42,339 nt of DNA, taken from assembly GCF_016587775.1 (NCBI RefSeq), contig NZ_BOCG01000507.1:1-42339 (forward strand). The letters run 5' to 3'. Both the position numbers and the translations under genes were made by a program. Origin of the DNA: Lactobacillus nasalidis. Lineage in GTDB: Bacteria > Bacillota > Bacilli > Lactobacillales > Lactobacillaceae. The notes below the pieces were generated by a model. It was not told the DNA's origin and searched no databases. It was given only the letters and a program-made list of their open reading frames with translations. Below are positions 1 through 8,127 of the stretch, piece by piece (position 1 is the stretch's first letter; the number at the start of each line of letters is the position of its first letter).

Positions 1-519
1 GGTCCGCCGGTTCATTTCCAGTTTGGATTCACCGGCCCCGCGGTTGGCGAAGCCGCCGCCAGTGGAGCCGCCGCTGCCGCGCTGCTGGTCGAGGCTGTTT
101 TCAGAGGGATGCAGCCGGGGCAGTTCGTATTGCAGGCGTGCCAATTGGACCTGCAGCTTGGCCTGCTTGGTCCGGGCCCTGGAGGAGAAGATTTCCAGGA
201 TCAGTTCGGTCCGGTCGATCACGCGGAGCTTGGTCATGTGTTCCAGGTTGCGGATCTGGACGGGAGTCAGTTCATCGTTGACGATGAGGACGCTGGCACC
301 CAATCCTTGGGCCAGGGCTTTGATCTCGCTGACCTTGCCTTTGCCCAGGTAGCTGGAAGCGACGATGTTTTCGGCCTTCTGCTGGCTGACCCCGACGACG
401 GTAAAGTTATTGGCTTCAGCCAAATTGGCCAGTTCAGTCATAGAATAGTCGAAATTTGGGTCGTTCAAGTTGACGCCAGCTAAATAAGCTTTTGTTTCAT
501 GTGCTTGATTGTCGATCAA
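1..519 (-). CDS. hflX: GTPase HflX, N-terminal part (runs off left edge)
   Basis: The minus strand reads without a stop from a TTG at 519-517 to the window edge (173 codons). The product has the HflX N-terminal domain: a glycine-rich KGKVSEIKAL segment, then ELTPVQIRNLE, VIDRTELILEIFSSRART and, near the edge, a Gly/Ser-rich linker leading to GAGESKLEMNRR, which in HflX precedes the GTPase domain. HflX is a ribosome-associated GTPase that splits stalled 70S or 100S ribosomes. The start is chosen because AGAAAGGA lies about 9 nt upstream of the TTG and no better start is in frame. G/C-ending codons dominate, unlike the EPS genes, so this is probably the native chromosomal flank. The GTPase domain lies outside the window. 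Confidence 0.9.
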   Translation of the reverse strand, partial: MIDNQAHETKAYLAGVNLNDPNFDYSMTELANLAEANNFTVVGVSQQKAENIVASSYLGKGKVSEIKALAQGLGASVLIVNDELTPVQIRNLEHMTKLRVIDRTELILEIFSSRARTKQAKLQVQLARLQYELPRLHPSENSLDQQRGSGGSTGGGFANRGAGESKLEMNRRT

Positions 520-658
520 TTCGTAGATTCCTTTCTATATGTATAACTTGTACATTTATCTGTTTACTATTGTAAATAATATAACGAAAAAAAGCGCAAA
601 TTTTGTCTTAAATTCACAACTATAATATTATTTGTAAAGATGAATCATTGTAATACTA

Positions 659-674
659 TTGGAAACGCTTTTTA
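659..674 (+). promoter_or_regulatory. Candidate cre (CcpA) site upstream of the EPS operon
   Basis: TTGGAAACGCTTTTTA fits the cre consensus WTGNAANCGNWNNCA except for T in place of the conserved C near the 3' end. It lies just upstream of the probable EPS promoter, so CcpA could link EPS transcription to carbon status. This rests on motif matching only. Confidence 0.4.
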
Positions 675-680
675 CTCTTT

Positions 681-706
681 TTGATGACAAAAAAGTGCTG
701 TATAAT
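681..706 (+). promoter_or_regulatory. Probable EPS operon promoter
   Basis: A perfect -10 hexamer TATAAT is at 701-706. TTGATG at 681-686 resembles a -35 but the spacing is only 14 nt. A poorer hexamer (TTTTTG, 678-683) gives 17 nt. This would leave a leader of about 120 nt before the first EPS gene, containing the small inverted repeat CCTTATCCAATAAGG around 749. Confidence 0.5.
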
Positions 707-830
707 TAAGATGATATTGTGGGACGTGAAATCCATAGTAGCGAACCTTATCCAATAAGGATGAAATATCATTGGAAAAGATATCGATAAAAGAAGAGTA
801 TGGAATTTTAGGAGAGTAAGAAGAAGCATC

Positions 831-1877
831 ATGAATGAACCTAATAAAAATAGTGTTCACCACCATCACCACCATCATCACCACCATCATCGGCGCAAGC
901 GGCATGTGGGACGCTGGATTGCCGGGATTGTTGGTGTCTTGTTACTAGGCATTTTTATGGTAGCAGGTTATGCCTACAAGAACGCTAGAGACGCGGCAAC
1001 AACGATGTACACGCCGGTTTCTAAGAGCACTAGCTCAAACAAGAACCGGTCAAGTCTAGACAAGATCTTGGCGGCTAAGAAGCCAGTCAACCTCTTGATT
1101 CTGGGGACAGACACGGGGGCTGAAGGCCGGAGCACGAAGAAATATCAAGGCTTAACCGACTTGATGATGTTCGTCACGGTCAACCCAAGCACCAAGAAGA
1201 CCCGGATAACGACGATTGCCCGGGACTCCAAGGTCAACCTGCCTGACTACCCGCAGTACTCGCCGATCAAGCTGAACAGCGCCTATTCTTTGGGCGGAGT
1301 CAGCGAAAGCATCAAGACCTTGGACAAGTACTATAGTGTGCCAATTGATGGCTATGTTCTGGTCAACTGGAAGAGTACCATGAAGATCATCACCAAGATG
1401 GGTGGGGTCGATGTTGTATCACCGCTGACTTTTACCAACATGGGATACTCATTTAAGAAGGGACAAACTTATCACATTTCTGGTAAGAAAGCCTTGGCCT
1501 TTGTTCAGTTGCGTCACGGTGACCCTCGTCAAGATTACGGTCGCCAAGACAGAGAACGCCGGGTTATGGTCGCTGCGCTTAAGAAGAGCGTTTCTTACCA
1601 AACGATTTTAAATAGTTCGTTTATGCAGTCTTTAGGCGACAGCATGCAAACCGACTTGACCCTGAACAACATGACTAGTCTGGCAATGAACTACCGTGGG
1701 GCCACGAGCAGTGTCAAGTCCGACTATGCTCAAGGGACTAGCAGCAGTGTCAACAACCAGAAATTTGGCAACATGGAAGTTGAAGTTATGTCGACCAAGG
1801 AAAGACAGCGGATTTCCGACAATATCCGGGAAACTTTAGGAATCAAGAAAGTCAACGTTTATAAGGAGGACAACTAG
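831..1877 (+). CDS. epsA: LytR-CpsA-Psr (LCP) family protein, first EPS gene
   Basis: LCP enzymes transfer lipid-linked glycopolymers to peptidoglycan or regulate this step; the first gene of many lactobacillus EPS operons is of this family. The 348-residue protein has a cytosolic tail with 11 consecutive His (residues 10-20) followed by RRKRH, one membrane segment (about 29-49) and an extracellular LCP domain from about residue 86 (VNLLILGTDTGAEGR, ITTIARDSKV, FVQLRHGDPRQDYGRQDRER). The Arg and Asp residues that bind the polyprenyl pyrophosphate are present. AGGAGA (810-815) is about 15 nt upstream of the ATG, which is long. The stop codon overlaps the next start by one base. The His run mixes CAC and CAT codons, so it is a natural tract and not a cloning tag. 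Confidence 0.9.
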   Translation: MNEPNKNSVHHHHHHHHHHHRRKRHVGRWIAGIVGVLLLGIFMVAGYAYKNARDAATTMYTPVSKSTSSNKNRSSLDKILAAKKPVNLLILGTDTGAEGRSTKKYQGLTDLMMFVTVNPSTKKTRITTIARDSKVNLPDYPQYSPIKLNSAYSLGGVSESIKTLDKYYSVPIDGYVLVNWKSTMKIITKMGGVDVVSPLTFTNMGYSFKKGQTYHISGKKALAFVQLRHGDPRQDYGRQDRERRVMVAALKKSVSYQTILNSSFMQSLGDSMQTDLTLNNMTSLAMNYRGATSSVKSDYAQGTSSSVNNQKFGNMEVEVMSTKERQRISDNIRETLGIKKVNVYKEDN

Positions 1878-2764
1878 TGAGCGCTGAACAACAGAGCAAT
1901 GAAGAAGTAACCATCGATCTGCGCAGACTTTTCGTCTTAATCAAGAAGCACGTCATCAGCATTTTGATCTGGATGATCGGCCTGGGCTTGATTGCTTATG
2001 GAGTATCGGAATATCTTCTGGTGCCAAAGTACACCGCTAGCACCCAGCTGTTGGTAAATCGTAAGTCAAGTGATGCAGGTCAAGCATATGCAAATCAGCA
2101 GGCGGACGTTAACGCGGTTACTACCTATAAGGATATTATTACTAGCCGGGTTATCCTTAAGGGGGCTTCCAAGTATTTAGCTAACCCTGTTACTTTGGTT
2201 AAAAAGGCAACGCCAGCCAAGAAGGCAGTTTACCGGACTAATGACGATGGGACCAGAACCTTGGTCAAGAAGGCTGTTAAAGCTCAGGCAGCTGTGTACA
2301 AGCGTGACGGCAAGAGCTACTCGATTTCAGCCAGTGAGCTGGCACAAGCCGTTTCAGTGACGACCACGACTTCCTCTCAGGTTTTTACCCTGTCAGCTAC
2401 TGCTGAAACACCAGCCAAGGCACAAGCGATTGCCAATGCGGTTGCCAAGGAATTTAAAGAGCAGATCCCTAAGATCATGGATGTCAACAATGTGACAATT
2501 GTTGCGGAAGCTTCTAAGGGAACGAAGTCTTATCCAAGAGTAAAAATGATTACTATTATTGGTGCTTTAGCTGGTTTAGTAATTAGTCTGCTAATTATTA
2601 TCATTAGAGACTTGTCAGACACGACTGTTCGGGAAGAATCCTTCATGAGCGAAGAACTGGGCTTAGTCAATTTGGGTGAAGTAGCCTCAATTACGATGCC
2701 AAAGGATTGGACTTTTACTGCCAAGAGTGCTGAAAAACGCAGCAATTCCAGAAGACGGGTTTAG
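1877..2764 (+). CDS. epsB: Wzz-type chain-length determinant, tyrosine kinase modulator
   Basis: This is a polysaccharide co-polymerase that sets chain length and activates its partner BY-kinase. Two membrane segments (about 27-48 and 222-243) flank an extracellular region rich in Ala, Thr and Lys, the usual Wzz/CpsC layout. The second membrane segment is preceded by a Pro (YPRVKMITIIGALAGL), in keeping with the family's proline/glycine motif. A GTG start at 1877 overlaps the previous TAG and has a near-perfect Shine-Dalgarno AAGGAGGA at 1863-1870. The short basic C-terminus (ending RRRV) faces the cytosol, where the kinase encoded next would dock. The stop is about 10 nt before the kinase gene, so the two are probably translated together. 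Confidence 0.9.
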   Translation: MSAEQQSNEEVTIDLRRLFVLIKKHVISILIWMIGLGLIAYGVSEYLLVPKYTASTQLLVNRKSSDAGQAYANQQADVNAVTTYKDIITSRVILKGASKYLANPVTLVKKATPAKKAVYRTNDDGTRTLVKKAVKAQAAVYKRDGKSYSISASELAQAVSVTTTTSSQVFTLSATAETPAKAQAIANAVAKEFKEQIPKIMDVNNVTIVAEASKGTKSYPRVKMITIIGALAGLVISLLIIIIRDLSDTTVREESFMSEELGLVNLGEVASITMPKDWTFTAKSAEKRSNSRRRV

Positions 2765-2773
2765 GAGGTCAAC

Positions 2774-3553
2774 ATGGCTTTATTTAAGAAGAAGCACTTA
2801 GATAACGAAACGATGAAGAATGGGGCCAAGCTGATTACTCTGGCTAACCCGCAGAGTGTTATTTCTGAACAGTTCAGAAACATTCGGACTAATATCAACT
2901 TCATGAACGTTGATAAGGAAGTTAAGACGATTGCTTTTACTTCTGCTATGGCCAGTGCCGGTAAGTCAACAGTCAGTGCCAACGTGGCAATTACTATGGC
3001 TCAAGCAGGTAAGAAGACGATTTTGATAGATGCTGACTTGCGCCGGCCAACTTTACACTCAACCTTCAACGTTTCCAACGGCAATGGCTTGACAACTTTG
3101 TTGACTAGCCGGACTAAGGAAATGGACGCAAGCAGCGTGATTCGGGAGAGCGGCGTAGAAAATTTGTCAATTCTTACTGCTGGCCCGATTCCGCCAAATC
3201 CTTCAGAACTTTTAGGTTCCAAGCACATGCTTGACTTGGTTGAAGGCCTGAAAGAAAAGTATGACATGGTCATTTTGGACTTGGCGCCAATTCTGGACGC
3301 AGCCGAAACTCAGCAACTGACTAGTTCTCTGGATGGGACGATTCTGGTTGTGCGGCAAGGTAAGTCACAGAAGGCTGCAGTCAAGCGGGCAGTTGAATTG
3401 TTAAAGCTGACCAACTCACCAATCCTTGGCTATGTTATGAACGATGTTGAAGGTGACGGTGACGGTGGCTACGGTTATGGCTACGGTTATGGCTACGGCT
3501 ACGGTTATGGTGAAGAAGAGGAGAAAAAAGGCCTCTTTGGCAGAAAGAAGTAG
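2774..3553 (+). CDS. epsC: Bacterial tyrosine (BY) kinase, CpsD/Wze type
   Basis: This cytosolic autokinase works with the Wzz-type protein to control EPS polymerisation and export. The 259 residues carry Walker A (SAMASAGKST, about 57-66), Walker A' (ILIDADLRR, about 83-91) and Walker B (MVILDLAPI, about 165-173). The C-terminus has seven Tyr alternating with Gly (residues 233-245), then EEEEKKGLFGRKK. The Tyr cluster is the expected autophosphorylation site. It is encoded by near-identical 6-bp GGYTAY units (about 3467-3511), so its length could change in frame by slippage. AGGAGG lies just before the start. The phosphatase gene begins 3 nt after the stop. Confidence 0.92.
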   Translation: MALFKKKHLDNETMKNGAKLITLANPQSVISEQFRNIRTNINFMNVDKEVKTIAFTSAMASAGKSTVSANVAITMAQAGKKTILIDADLRRPTLHSTFNVSNGNGLTTLLTSRTKEMDASSVIRESGVENLSILTAGPIPPNPSELLGSKHMLDLVEGLKEKYDMVILDLAPILDAAETQQLTSSLDGTILVVRQGKSQKAAVKRAVELLKLTNSPILGYVMNDVEGDGDGGYGYGYGYGYGYGYGEEEEKKGLFGRKK

Positions 3554-3556
3554 CTC

Positions 3557-4333
3557 ATGCCAGTAGTTGATTTACACTGTCACATTTTGCCGGGCGTTGA
3601 TGATGGGTCAAAGTCTTGGGATGTTTCACTGAAGCTTGCCAAAGATGCTGTTGCAGATGGTGTGACGCATGCTTTGTGTACGCCTCACACATTGAACGGG
3701 CGTTACACCAACCATAAGCAAGATGTGATCAAGCTGACCGAAGAATTCCAAGATCGGCTGGACCAAGCAGGTATTCCGTTAATTGTTTTCCCAGGGCAAG
3801 AAGTCAGATTATCTGGTGGCTTGATCGAAGCACTTGATAATGACGATATCCTCTTCTGTGATGAAGATGGACAGTACATGCTCTTGGAATTACCGAGCAA
3901 TGAAGTTCCGCATTATACCAAGAATATGGTATATGAACTGGCTAGCAGAGGAATCACGCCAATTATCGTTCACCCAGAACGAAACAGAGAAATCCTGGCA
4001 GATCCTAGAAAGTTACAGGAATTCTTGGAAATGGGAGTATTGGTGCAGATTACTGCTAGTTCATATACCGGCTTGTTTGGCAAAGAAATTGAGGAATGTA
4101 GCCGGGGGTTTATTAAGGCTGGCCAATGTGCCTTCTTTGCCAGTGATGCGCACGACTTGCCTAAGCGCCAGTATCAGCTGGGGGAAGCCTTGAATAAGTT
4201 GGCAAAGGAATTTGGTGAGGAAAGAAGACAGAGCTTTTTAAGCAATGCACAAGCTGTAATCAATGGCGATCCAGTTTATTTGAACTGGCAGCCATTCCCT
4301 AATAAGCGGAAGAAGTTCTTAGGCTTGTTTTAA
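3557..4333 (+). CDS. epsD: PHP-family protein tyrosine phosphatase, CpsB/Wzb type
   Basis: This metal-dependent phosphotyrosine phosphatase resets the BY-kinase encoded just upstream. The N-terminus has the PHP metal-binding signature DLHCHILPGVDDGS (residues 5-18). Further His/Asp motifs are CTPHTLNGRYTN, IIVHPERNREI and FFASDAHDL. The length (258 aa) is normal for the Gram-positive CpsB family. It starts 3 nt after epsC with only a weak A/G-rich ribosome site, which suggests coupled translation. The kinase-modulator-phosphatase triad is therefore complete. Confidence 0.92.
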   Translation: MPVVDLHCHILPGVDDGSKSWDVSLKLAKDAVADGVTHALCTPHTLNGRYTNHKQDVIKLTEEFQDRLDQAGIPLIVFPGQEVRLSGGLIEALDNDDILFCDEDGQYMLLELPSNEVPHYTKNMVYELASRGITPIIVHPERNREILADPRKLQEFLEMGVLVQITASSYTGLFGKEIEECSRGFIKAGQCAFFASDAHDLPKRQYQLGEALNKLAKEFGEERRQSFLSNAQAVINGDPVYLNWQPFPNKRKKFLGLF

Positions 4334-4361
4334 AAAGAAATTTGGAAGAAGGAGAGGAATA

Positions 4362-5024
4362 ATGGATATGGGAATGAGTCCAACATATGTTGACCCCAAA
4401 AAGGTTAAGGGCCGGCCTTTCTACCACGGAATTAAGCGACTCTTTGATGTTCTGGCTTCCTCTGTCGCTTTAATCTTGCTATCACCACTCTTTTTGTGGT
4501 TGGCAATTAAGATTCATGGCGAAGATGGTGGTCCAGTCTTTTACTCACAGATCAGAATTGGTAAGGATGAGAAGCCATTTCGAATTTACAAGTTCCGCTC
4601 CATGGTGGTTAATGCCGAGAAGATGAAAAAGGAACTCTTGGATCAAAACGAGGTTGAGGGGGCTATGTTTAAGATGCACGATGATCCCCGAATTACTAAG
4701 ATTGGCAAGCTTATTAGAGCGCATAGTTTGGACGAACTGCCGCAACTATTCAATGTTTTGATTGGTAACATGTCACTTGTTGGTCCGCGTCCGCCACTTC
4801 CTAATGAGGTTGAACAGTATACTGATTATGACAAGCAACGTTTGTTAGTTAAGCCAGGCTGTAGCGGCCTTTGGCAGGCAACCAGTCGGAACGCGGCAGA
4901 CTTTGCGGAAATGGTCCAATTGGACATTGAATACATCAATCGTAGCAGTATCTTTTTTGATATTTGGATCATTTTTAAGACAATTGGTGTTATTTTTCAT
5001 CCGAACGGGATGTATGAAGATTGA
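4362..5024 (+). CDS. epsE: Undecaprenyl-phosphate sugar-1-phosphate transferase (priming enzyme)
   Basis: This enzyme starts repeat-unit assembly by moving a sugar-1-phosphate from a UDP-sugar to undecaprenyl phosphate at the inner membrane face. The 220-aa short form has one hydrophobic re-entrant helix (about 27-48) and the family motifs PVFYSQIRIGKDEKPFRIYKFRSM (cited here as positions 53-76), DELPQLFNVLIGNMSLVGPRPP and VKPGCSGLWQATSRN. The Asp-Glu pair in DELPQ is the likely catalytic centre. AGGAGAGGA sits just before the ATG at 4362; a second in-frame ATG two codons later is less well placed. Whether the primer is glucose or galactose cannot be told from sequence. Confidence 0.92.
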   Translation: MDMGMSPTYVDPKKVKGRPFYHGIKRLFDVLASSVALILLSPLFLWLAIKIHGEDGGPVFYSQIRIGKDEKPFRIYKFRSMVVNAEKMKKELLDQNEVEGAMFKMHDDPRITKIGKLIRAHSLDELPQLFNVLIGNMSLVGPRPPLPNEVEQYTDYDKQRLLVKPGCSGLWQATSRNAADFAEMVQLDIEYINRSSIFFDIWIIFKTIGVIFHPNGMYED

Positions 5025-5052
5025 GCACTAGTAGATTTTAGAGGAAAGACGA

Positions 5053-6729
5053 ATGTTAAAAGAAAATATCAAGAATGAATACAGTAGATGGTCAAAGTCA
5101 GCGATTGCTGATCAAGACTTAAGTGTTGAACTCAACGGTATGAACGAAGACCAAATCGAAGACGCATTTTATCGTGATTTGGAATTCGGTACTGGTGGTC
5201 TTCGTGGCACGATTGGTGCAGGTACAAATAGAATGAACGTGTACACTGTTGCTAGAGCATCACAAGGGTTAAGTAATTACTTAAATAAAAAGTATACTAA
5301 CCCATCTGTTGCAATCGGCTACGACTCACGGATTAAATCAGACCTTTTTGCAAAGGTTGCTTCAACTGTCTTTGTTTTGAACGGCATTCAAGTTAATATT
5401 TGGCCACAACTGAGCCCGGTTCCTACTGTTTCATTTGCGACTCGTTACTTGCACACTTCAGCTGGTATTATGATTACTGCATCGCATAACCCGGCTAAGT
5501 ACAATGGCTACAAGGTTTATGGTGACGATGGTTGTCAAATCACTACCGAAACTGCTGCTGAAATCCTTAAGGAAATCGAAGCTATTGACTACTTTGACGT
5601 AAAGATGGGCGACTTCAATGCTGATTTGGAAGCAGGTAAGATTAAATATATCTCAGATGAAGTGTTAACTGCATTTATTGAAGAAGTTAAGAAGCAATCG
5701 GTTGTTACTGAAGATATCAATCGTGACATGGCAATTGTTTACACTCCGTTAAACGGTACTGGCCGTGTTCCAATGACTCGAGCTTTAAAAGAAGCTGGTT
5801 TCACTAATATTACGTTGGTTAAGGAACAAGAAATGCCAGATGGTAACTTCCCAACCTGCCCGTTCCCTAACCCAGAATACCGTGAAGCAATGCAGCTTGG
5901 TCTTGACACTTGCAAGAAGGTTGGTGCTGATATCCTTTTAGCTACTGACCCAGATGCGGACCGTTGTGGTGTTGGTGTGAAGACTAAGGATGGAGATTAC
6001 CGTCTTTTGACCGGGAATGAAATTGGTTTGCTTCTGTTTGACTTCATCTGTAGTCAACGTATCAAGCATGGCACGATGCCGGAGCACCCAGTCATGGTCA
6101 AGACTATTGTTACTTCAGACATGGGCAACCAGATTGCTGATCACTACGGTGTAAAGACGATAGATGTTCTGACTGGCTTCAAGTTCATTGGGGAACAAAT
6201 TGGCCTCTTGGAAAAGGCAGGACGGTTGGATGACTACATCTTCGGGTTTGAAGAATCATACGGTACCCTGTCAAGTACGTATGTACGTGACAAAGATGCT
6301 ATTGGTGGTGCATTCATGGTCTGTGAAATGTTTGCCTACTACAAGACTCAAGGTATTAGTCTTTTAGAGAAGCTTGAAGACCTCTACAAGCAATATGGCT
6401 ACCGTTTGAACACTCTGCACTCATACGTTTTTGAAGGTTCATCTGGCTTCGAAAAAATGCAAGAGATCATGAAGCACTTCCACCAAGGCATCGATGAATT
6501 TGGTGGTCGCAAGGTGGTTAAGACCCTTGACTACAGTCAAGGTTTGGATGGGCTTCCTAAGTCAGATGTGCTGAAGTATCTTTTGGAAGGTGAAAGTTCA
6601 GTTGTTGTTCGTCCTTCAGGTACTGAGCCTAAGCTGAAAGCTTACGTTTCTATTGTTTCAGATACGATGGAAGAATCAGAAGCAACAGAAAAGAAAGTTG
6701 CTGATCAATTAGCTGAGTACATGAAGTAA
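5053..6729 (+). CDS. Phosphohexomutase (phosphoglucomutase/phosphomannomutase)
   Basis: It interconverts hexose 6- and 1-phosphates. Family landmarks are all present: catalytic Ser144 in TASHNP, metal loop DPDADR (299-304), sugar-binding GFEESYG (398-404) and phosphate loop RPSGTEPK (520-527). The length, 558 aa, matches the long Firmicute PgcA-like enzymes. It is followed 11 nt later by a mannose-1-phosphate guanylyltransferase, which suggests that at least part of its job is mannose-6-P to mannose-1-P for GDP-mannose, although such enzymes usually also accept glucose phosphates. Ribosome site AGAGGAAAG is before the ATG. Sequence alone cannot fix the preferred substrate. Confidence 0.88.
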   Translation: MLKENIKNEYSRWSKSAIADQDLSVELNGMNEDQIEDAFYRDLEFGTGGLRGTIGAGTNRMNVYTVARASQGLSNYLNKKYTNPSVAIGYDSRIKSDLFAKVASTVFVLNGIQVNIWPQLSPVPTVSFATRYLHTSAGIMITASHNPAKYNGYKVYGDDGCQITTETAAEILKEIEAIDYFDVKMGDFNADLEAGKIKYISDEVLTAFIEEVKKQSVVTEDINRDMAIVYTPLNGTGRVPMTRALKEAGFTNITLVKEQEMPDGNFPTCPFPNPEYREAMQLGLDTCKKVGADILLATDPDADRCGVGVKTKDGDYRLLTGNEIGLLLFDFICSQRIKHGTMPEHPVMVKTIVTSDMGNQIADHYGVKTIDVLTGFKFIGEQIGLLEKAGRLDDYIFGFEESYGTLSSTYVRDKDAIGGAFMVCEMFAYYKTQGISLLEKLEDLYKQYGYRLNTLHSYVFEGSSGFEKMQEIMKHFHQGIDEFGGRKVVKTLDYSQGLDGLPKSDVLKYLLEGESSVVVRPSGTEPKLKAYVSIVSDTMEESEATEKKVADQLAEYMK

Positions 6730-6740
6730 GGAAAAATCAA

Positions 6741-8054
6741 ATGAACATCATTTTACTTTCAGGTGGTTCCGGCAAGCGTTTATGGCCATTGTCTAACGAT
6801 GTCAGAAGTAAGCAATTTATTAAGCTTTTCAAAAATGGCGACAAGCATGAATCAATGGTTCAACGTGTTTATCGTCAAATTAAGCGTGTTGACAAGGATG
6901 CAACGGTCACGATTGCAACTAGCAAGTCTCAAGTACCTGCAATTCACAATCAATTAGGTGAAGATGTCTCAGTATGCGTTGAGCCGATGCGCCGTGATAC
7001 GTTCCCAGCTATTGTTTTAGCAGCAGCATACTTACACGATGAAATGGGCGTAAAGGATGACGAACCAGTTGTTGTTTGTCCCGTTGATCCCTACGTTGAT
7101 GATAGCTATTATGAGGCTGTCGAACAGCTTGGGAAACTTGCTGGTCAAGCCAACCTAACTTTGATGGGTATCGAACCAACTTACCCTTCTGAAAAGTATG
7201 GCTACATCATCCCTGAATCAAAGGACAAGGTCAGTCCAGTTAAAGAATTTAAGGAAAAGCCAGATCGTGCAACTGCAGAAAAGTACTTGGAGCAGGGCGC
7301 TGTCTGGAATGCAGGCATCTTTGCCTTTAAGCTGTCATACTTAATGGAAAAGGCGCACGAGCTGATTGACTTTGAAAATTACCAAGACCTTTACAACAAA
7401 TACGATAAATGTGAAAAGATCAGTTTTGACTATGCTGTTGTTGAAAAGGAAAGTAGCATTAACGTTCTTCGTTACAAGGGAGAATGGCGTGATGTCGGTA
7501 CCTGGAACATGATGTCCGAGGTAATGGCCGACAACGTGATTGGTAATGCCACCTTGGATGACACGACGACTAATACACACGTAATTAATGAGCTGGATAT
7601 TCCTATTTTAGTAATGGGTGCACATGACATGGTTGTTGCTGCGTCAGGTGACGGTATCTTAGTAGCTGATAAAGAACAATCAGGATATATGAAGCCATAT
7701 GTTGAAAAAATTGCTACTGATGTACGTTATGCTGATAAGTCATGGGGTTCGTATCAGATTATCAGTGTTGGTGAAAACAACCTAGTAGCCAAAGCAACCA
7801 TGAAGGCTGGTCATAGAATGTCTTATCACAGTCATGATTTCCGTGAGGAGGTCTGGACGATTCTGTCAGGTGTTGGTCGCGTTGTGGTTGATGGCATAGA
7901 GAAGGCCATTCAACCTGGTAGTGTGATTACTCTACCGGCTGGTAGTAAACATACCATTATCGCAAGAACTAACTTGTCTGTTTTGGAAACTCAAATTGGT
8001 TCCGACATCTCAGTTAGTGATAAATCTAGCTACGAATTTGGTAGTAAAGAATAG
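6741..8054 (+). CDS. manC: Mannose-1-phosphate guanylyltransferase with C-terminal type II PMI-like cupin
   Basis: It makes GDP-mannose from mannose-1-P and GTP. The N-terminus has the nucleotidyltransferase signature LLSGGSGKRLWPLS (residues 5-18) and later FKEKPD and WNAGIFAF. The C-terminal cupin has GHRMSYHSHDFREEVW and VITLPAGSKHTI, as in ManC/AlgA-type enzymes that may also isomerise mannose-6-P and fructose-6-P. At 437 aa it is a little shorter than many AlgA-type enzymes. GGAAAAATC precedes the ATG, 11 nt after the mutase. With the mutase it forms a complete GDP-mannose route. No GDP-mannose dehydratase or fucose synthase gene is nearby, so mannose itself is the likely product. A hairpin terminator follows at once. 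Confidence 0.9.
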   Translation: MNIILLSGGSGKRLWPLSNDVRSKQFIKLFKNGDKHESMVQRVYRQIKRVDKDATVTIATSKSQVPAIHNQLGEDVSVCVEPMRRDTFPAIVLAAAYLHDEMGVKDDEPVVVCPVDPYVDDSYYEAVEQLGKLAGQANLTLMGIEPTYPSEKYGYIIPESKDKVSPVKEFKEKPDRATAEKYLEQGAVWNAGIFAFKLSYLMEKAHELIDFENYQDLYNKYDKCEKISFDYAVVEKESSINVLRYKGEWRDVGTWNMMSEVMADNVIGNATLDDTTTNTHVINELDIPILVMGAHDMVVAASGDGILVADKEQSGYMKPYVEKIATDVRYADKSWGSYQIISVGENNLVAKATMKAGHRMSYHSHDFREEVWTILSGVGRVVVDGIEKAIQPGSVITLPAGSKHTIIARTNLSVLETQIGSDISVSDKSSYEFGSKE

Positions 8055-8069
8055 AATATATAATTGTAT

Positions 8070-8110
8070 GTAAGCTTGAAGGCAGTTCTGTCTTTAAGCG
8101 TACATTTTTT
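8070..8110 (+). terminator. Strong intrinsic terminator inside the EPS locus
   Basis: The left arm 8070-8084 (GTAAGCTTGAAGGCA) pairs with 8089-8103 (TGTCTTTAAGCGTAC) over 15 positions with one mismatch and two G-T pairs. The loop is GTTC and six T follow (8105-8110). The next gene's ribosome site begins right after the T run. It would separate the conserved from the variable EPS genes unless it is read through or antiterminated. Confidence 0.8.
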
Positions 8111-8127
8111 AGGTGGGTAGAAAAATA

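Noticed and set aside
109-483. Plus-strand open frame of 124 codons at the left edge
   Set aside because: It is antisense to hflX, whose minus-strand product shows clear family motifs.
857-890. His11 run considered as a vector His-tag
   Set aside because: It lies inside a native operon, follows nine native residues and mixes codons; no vector sequence is nearby.
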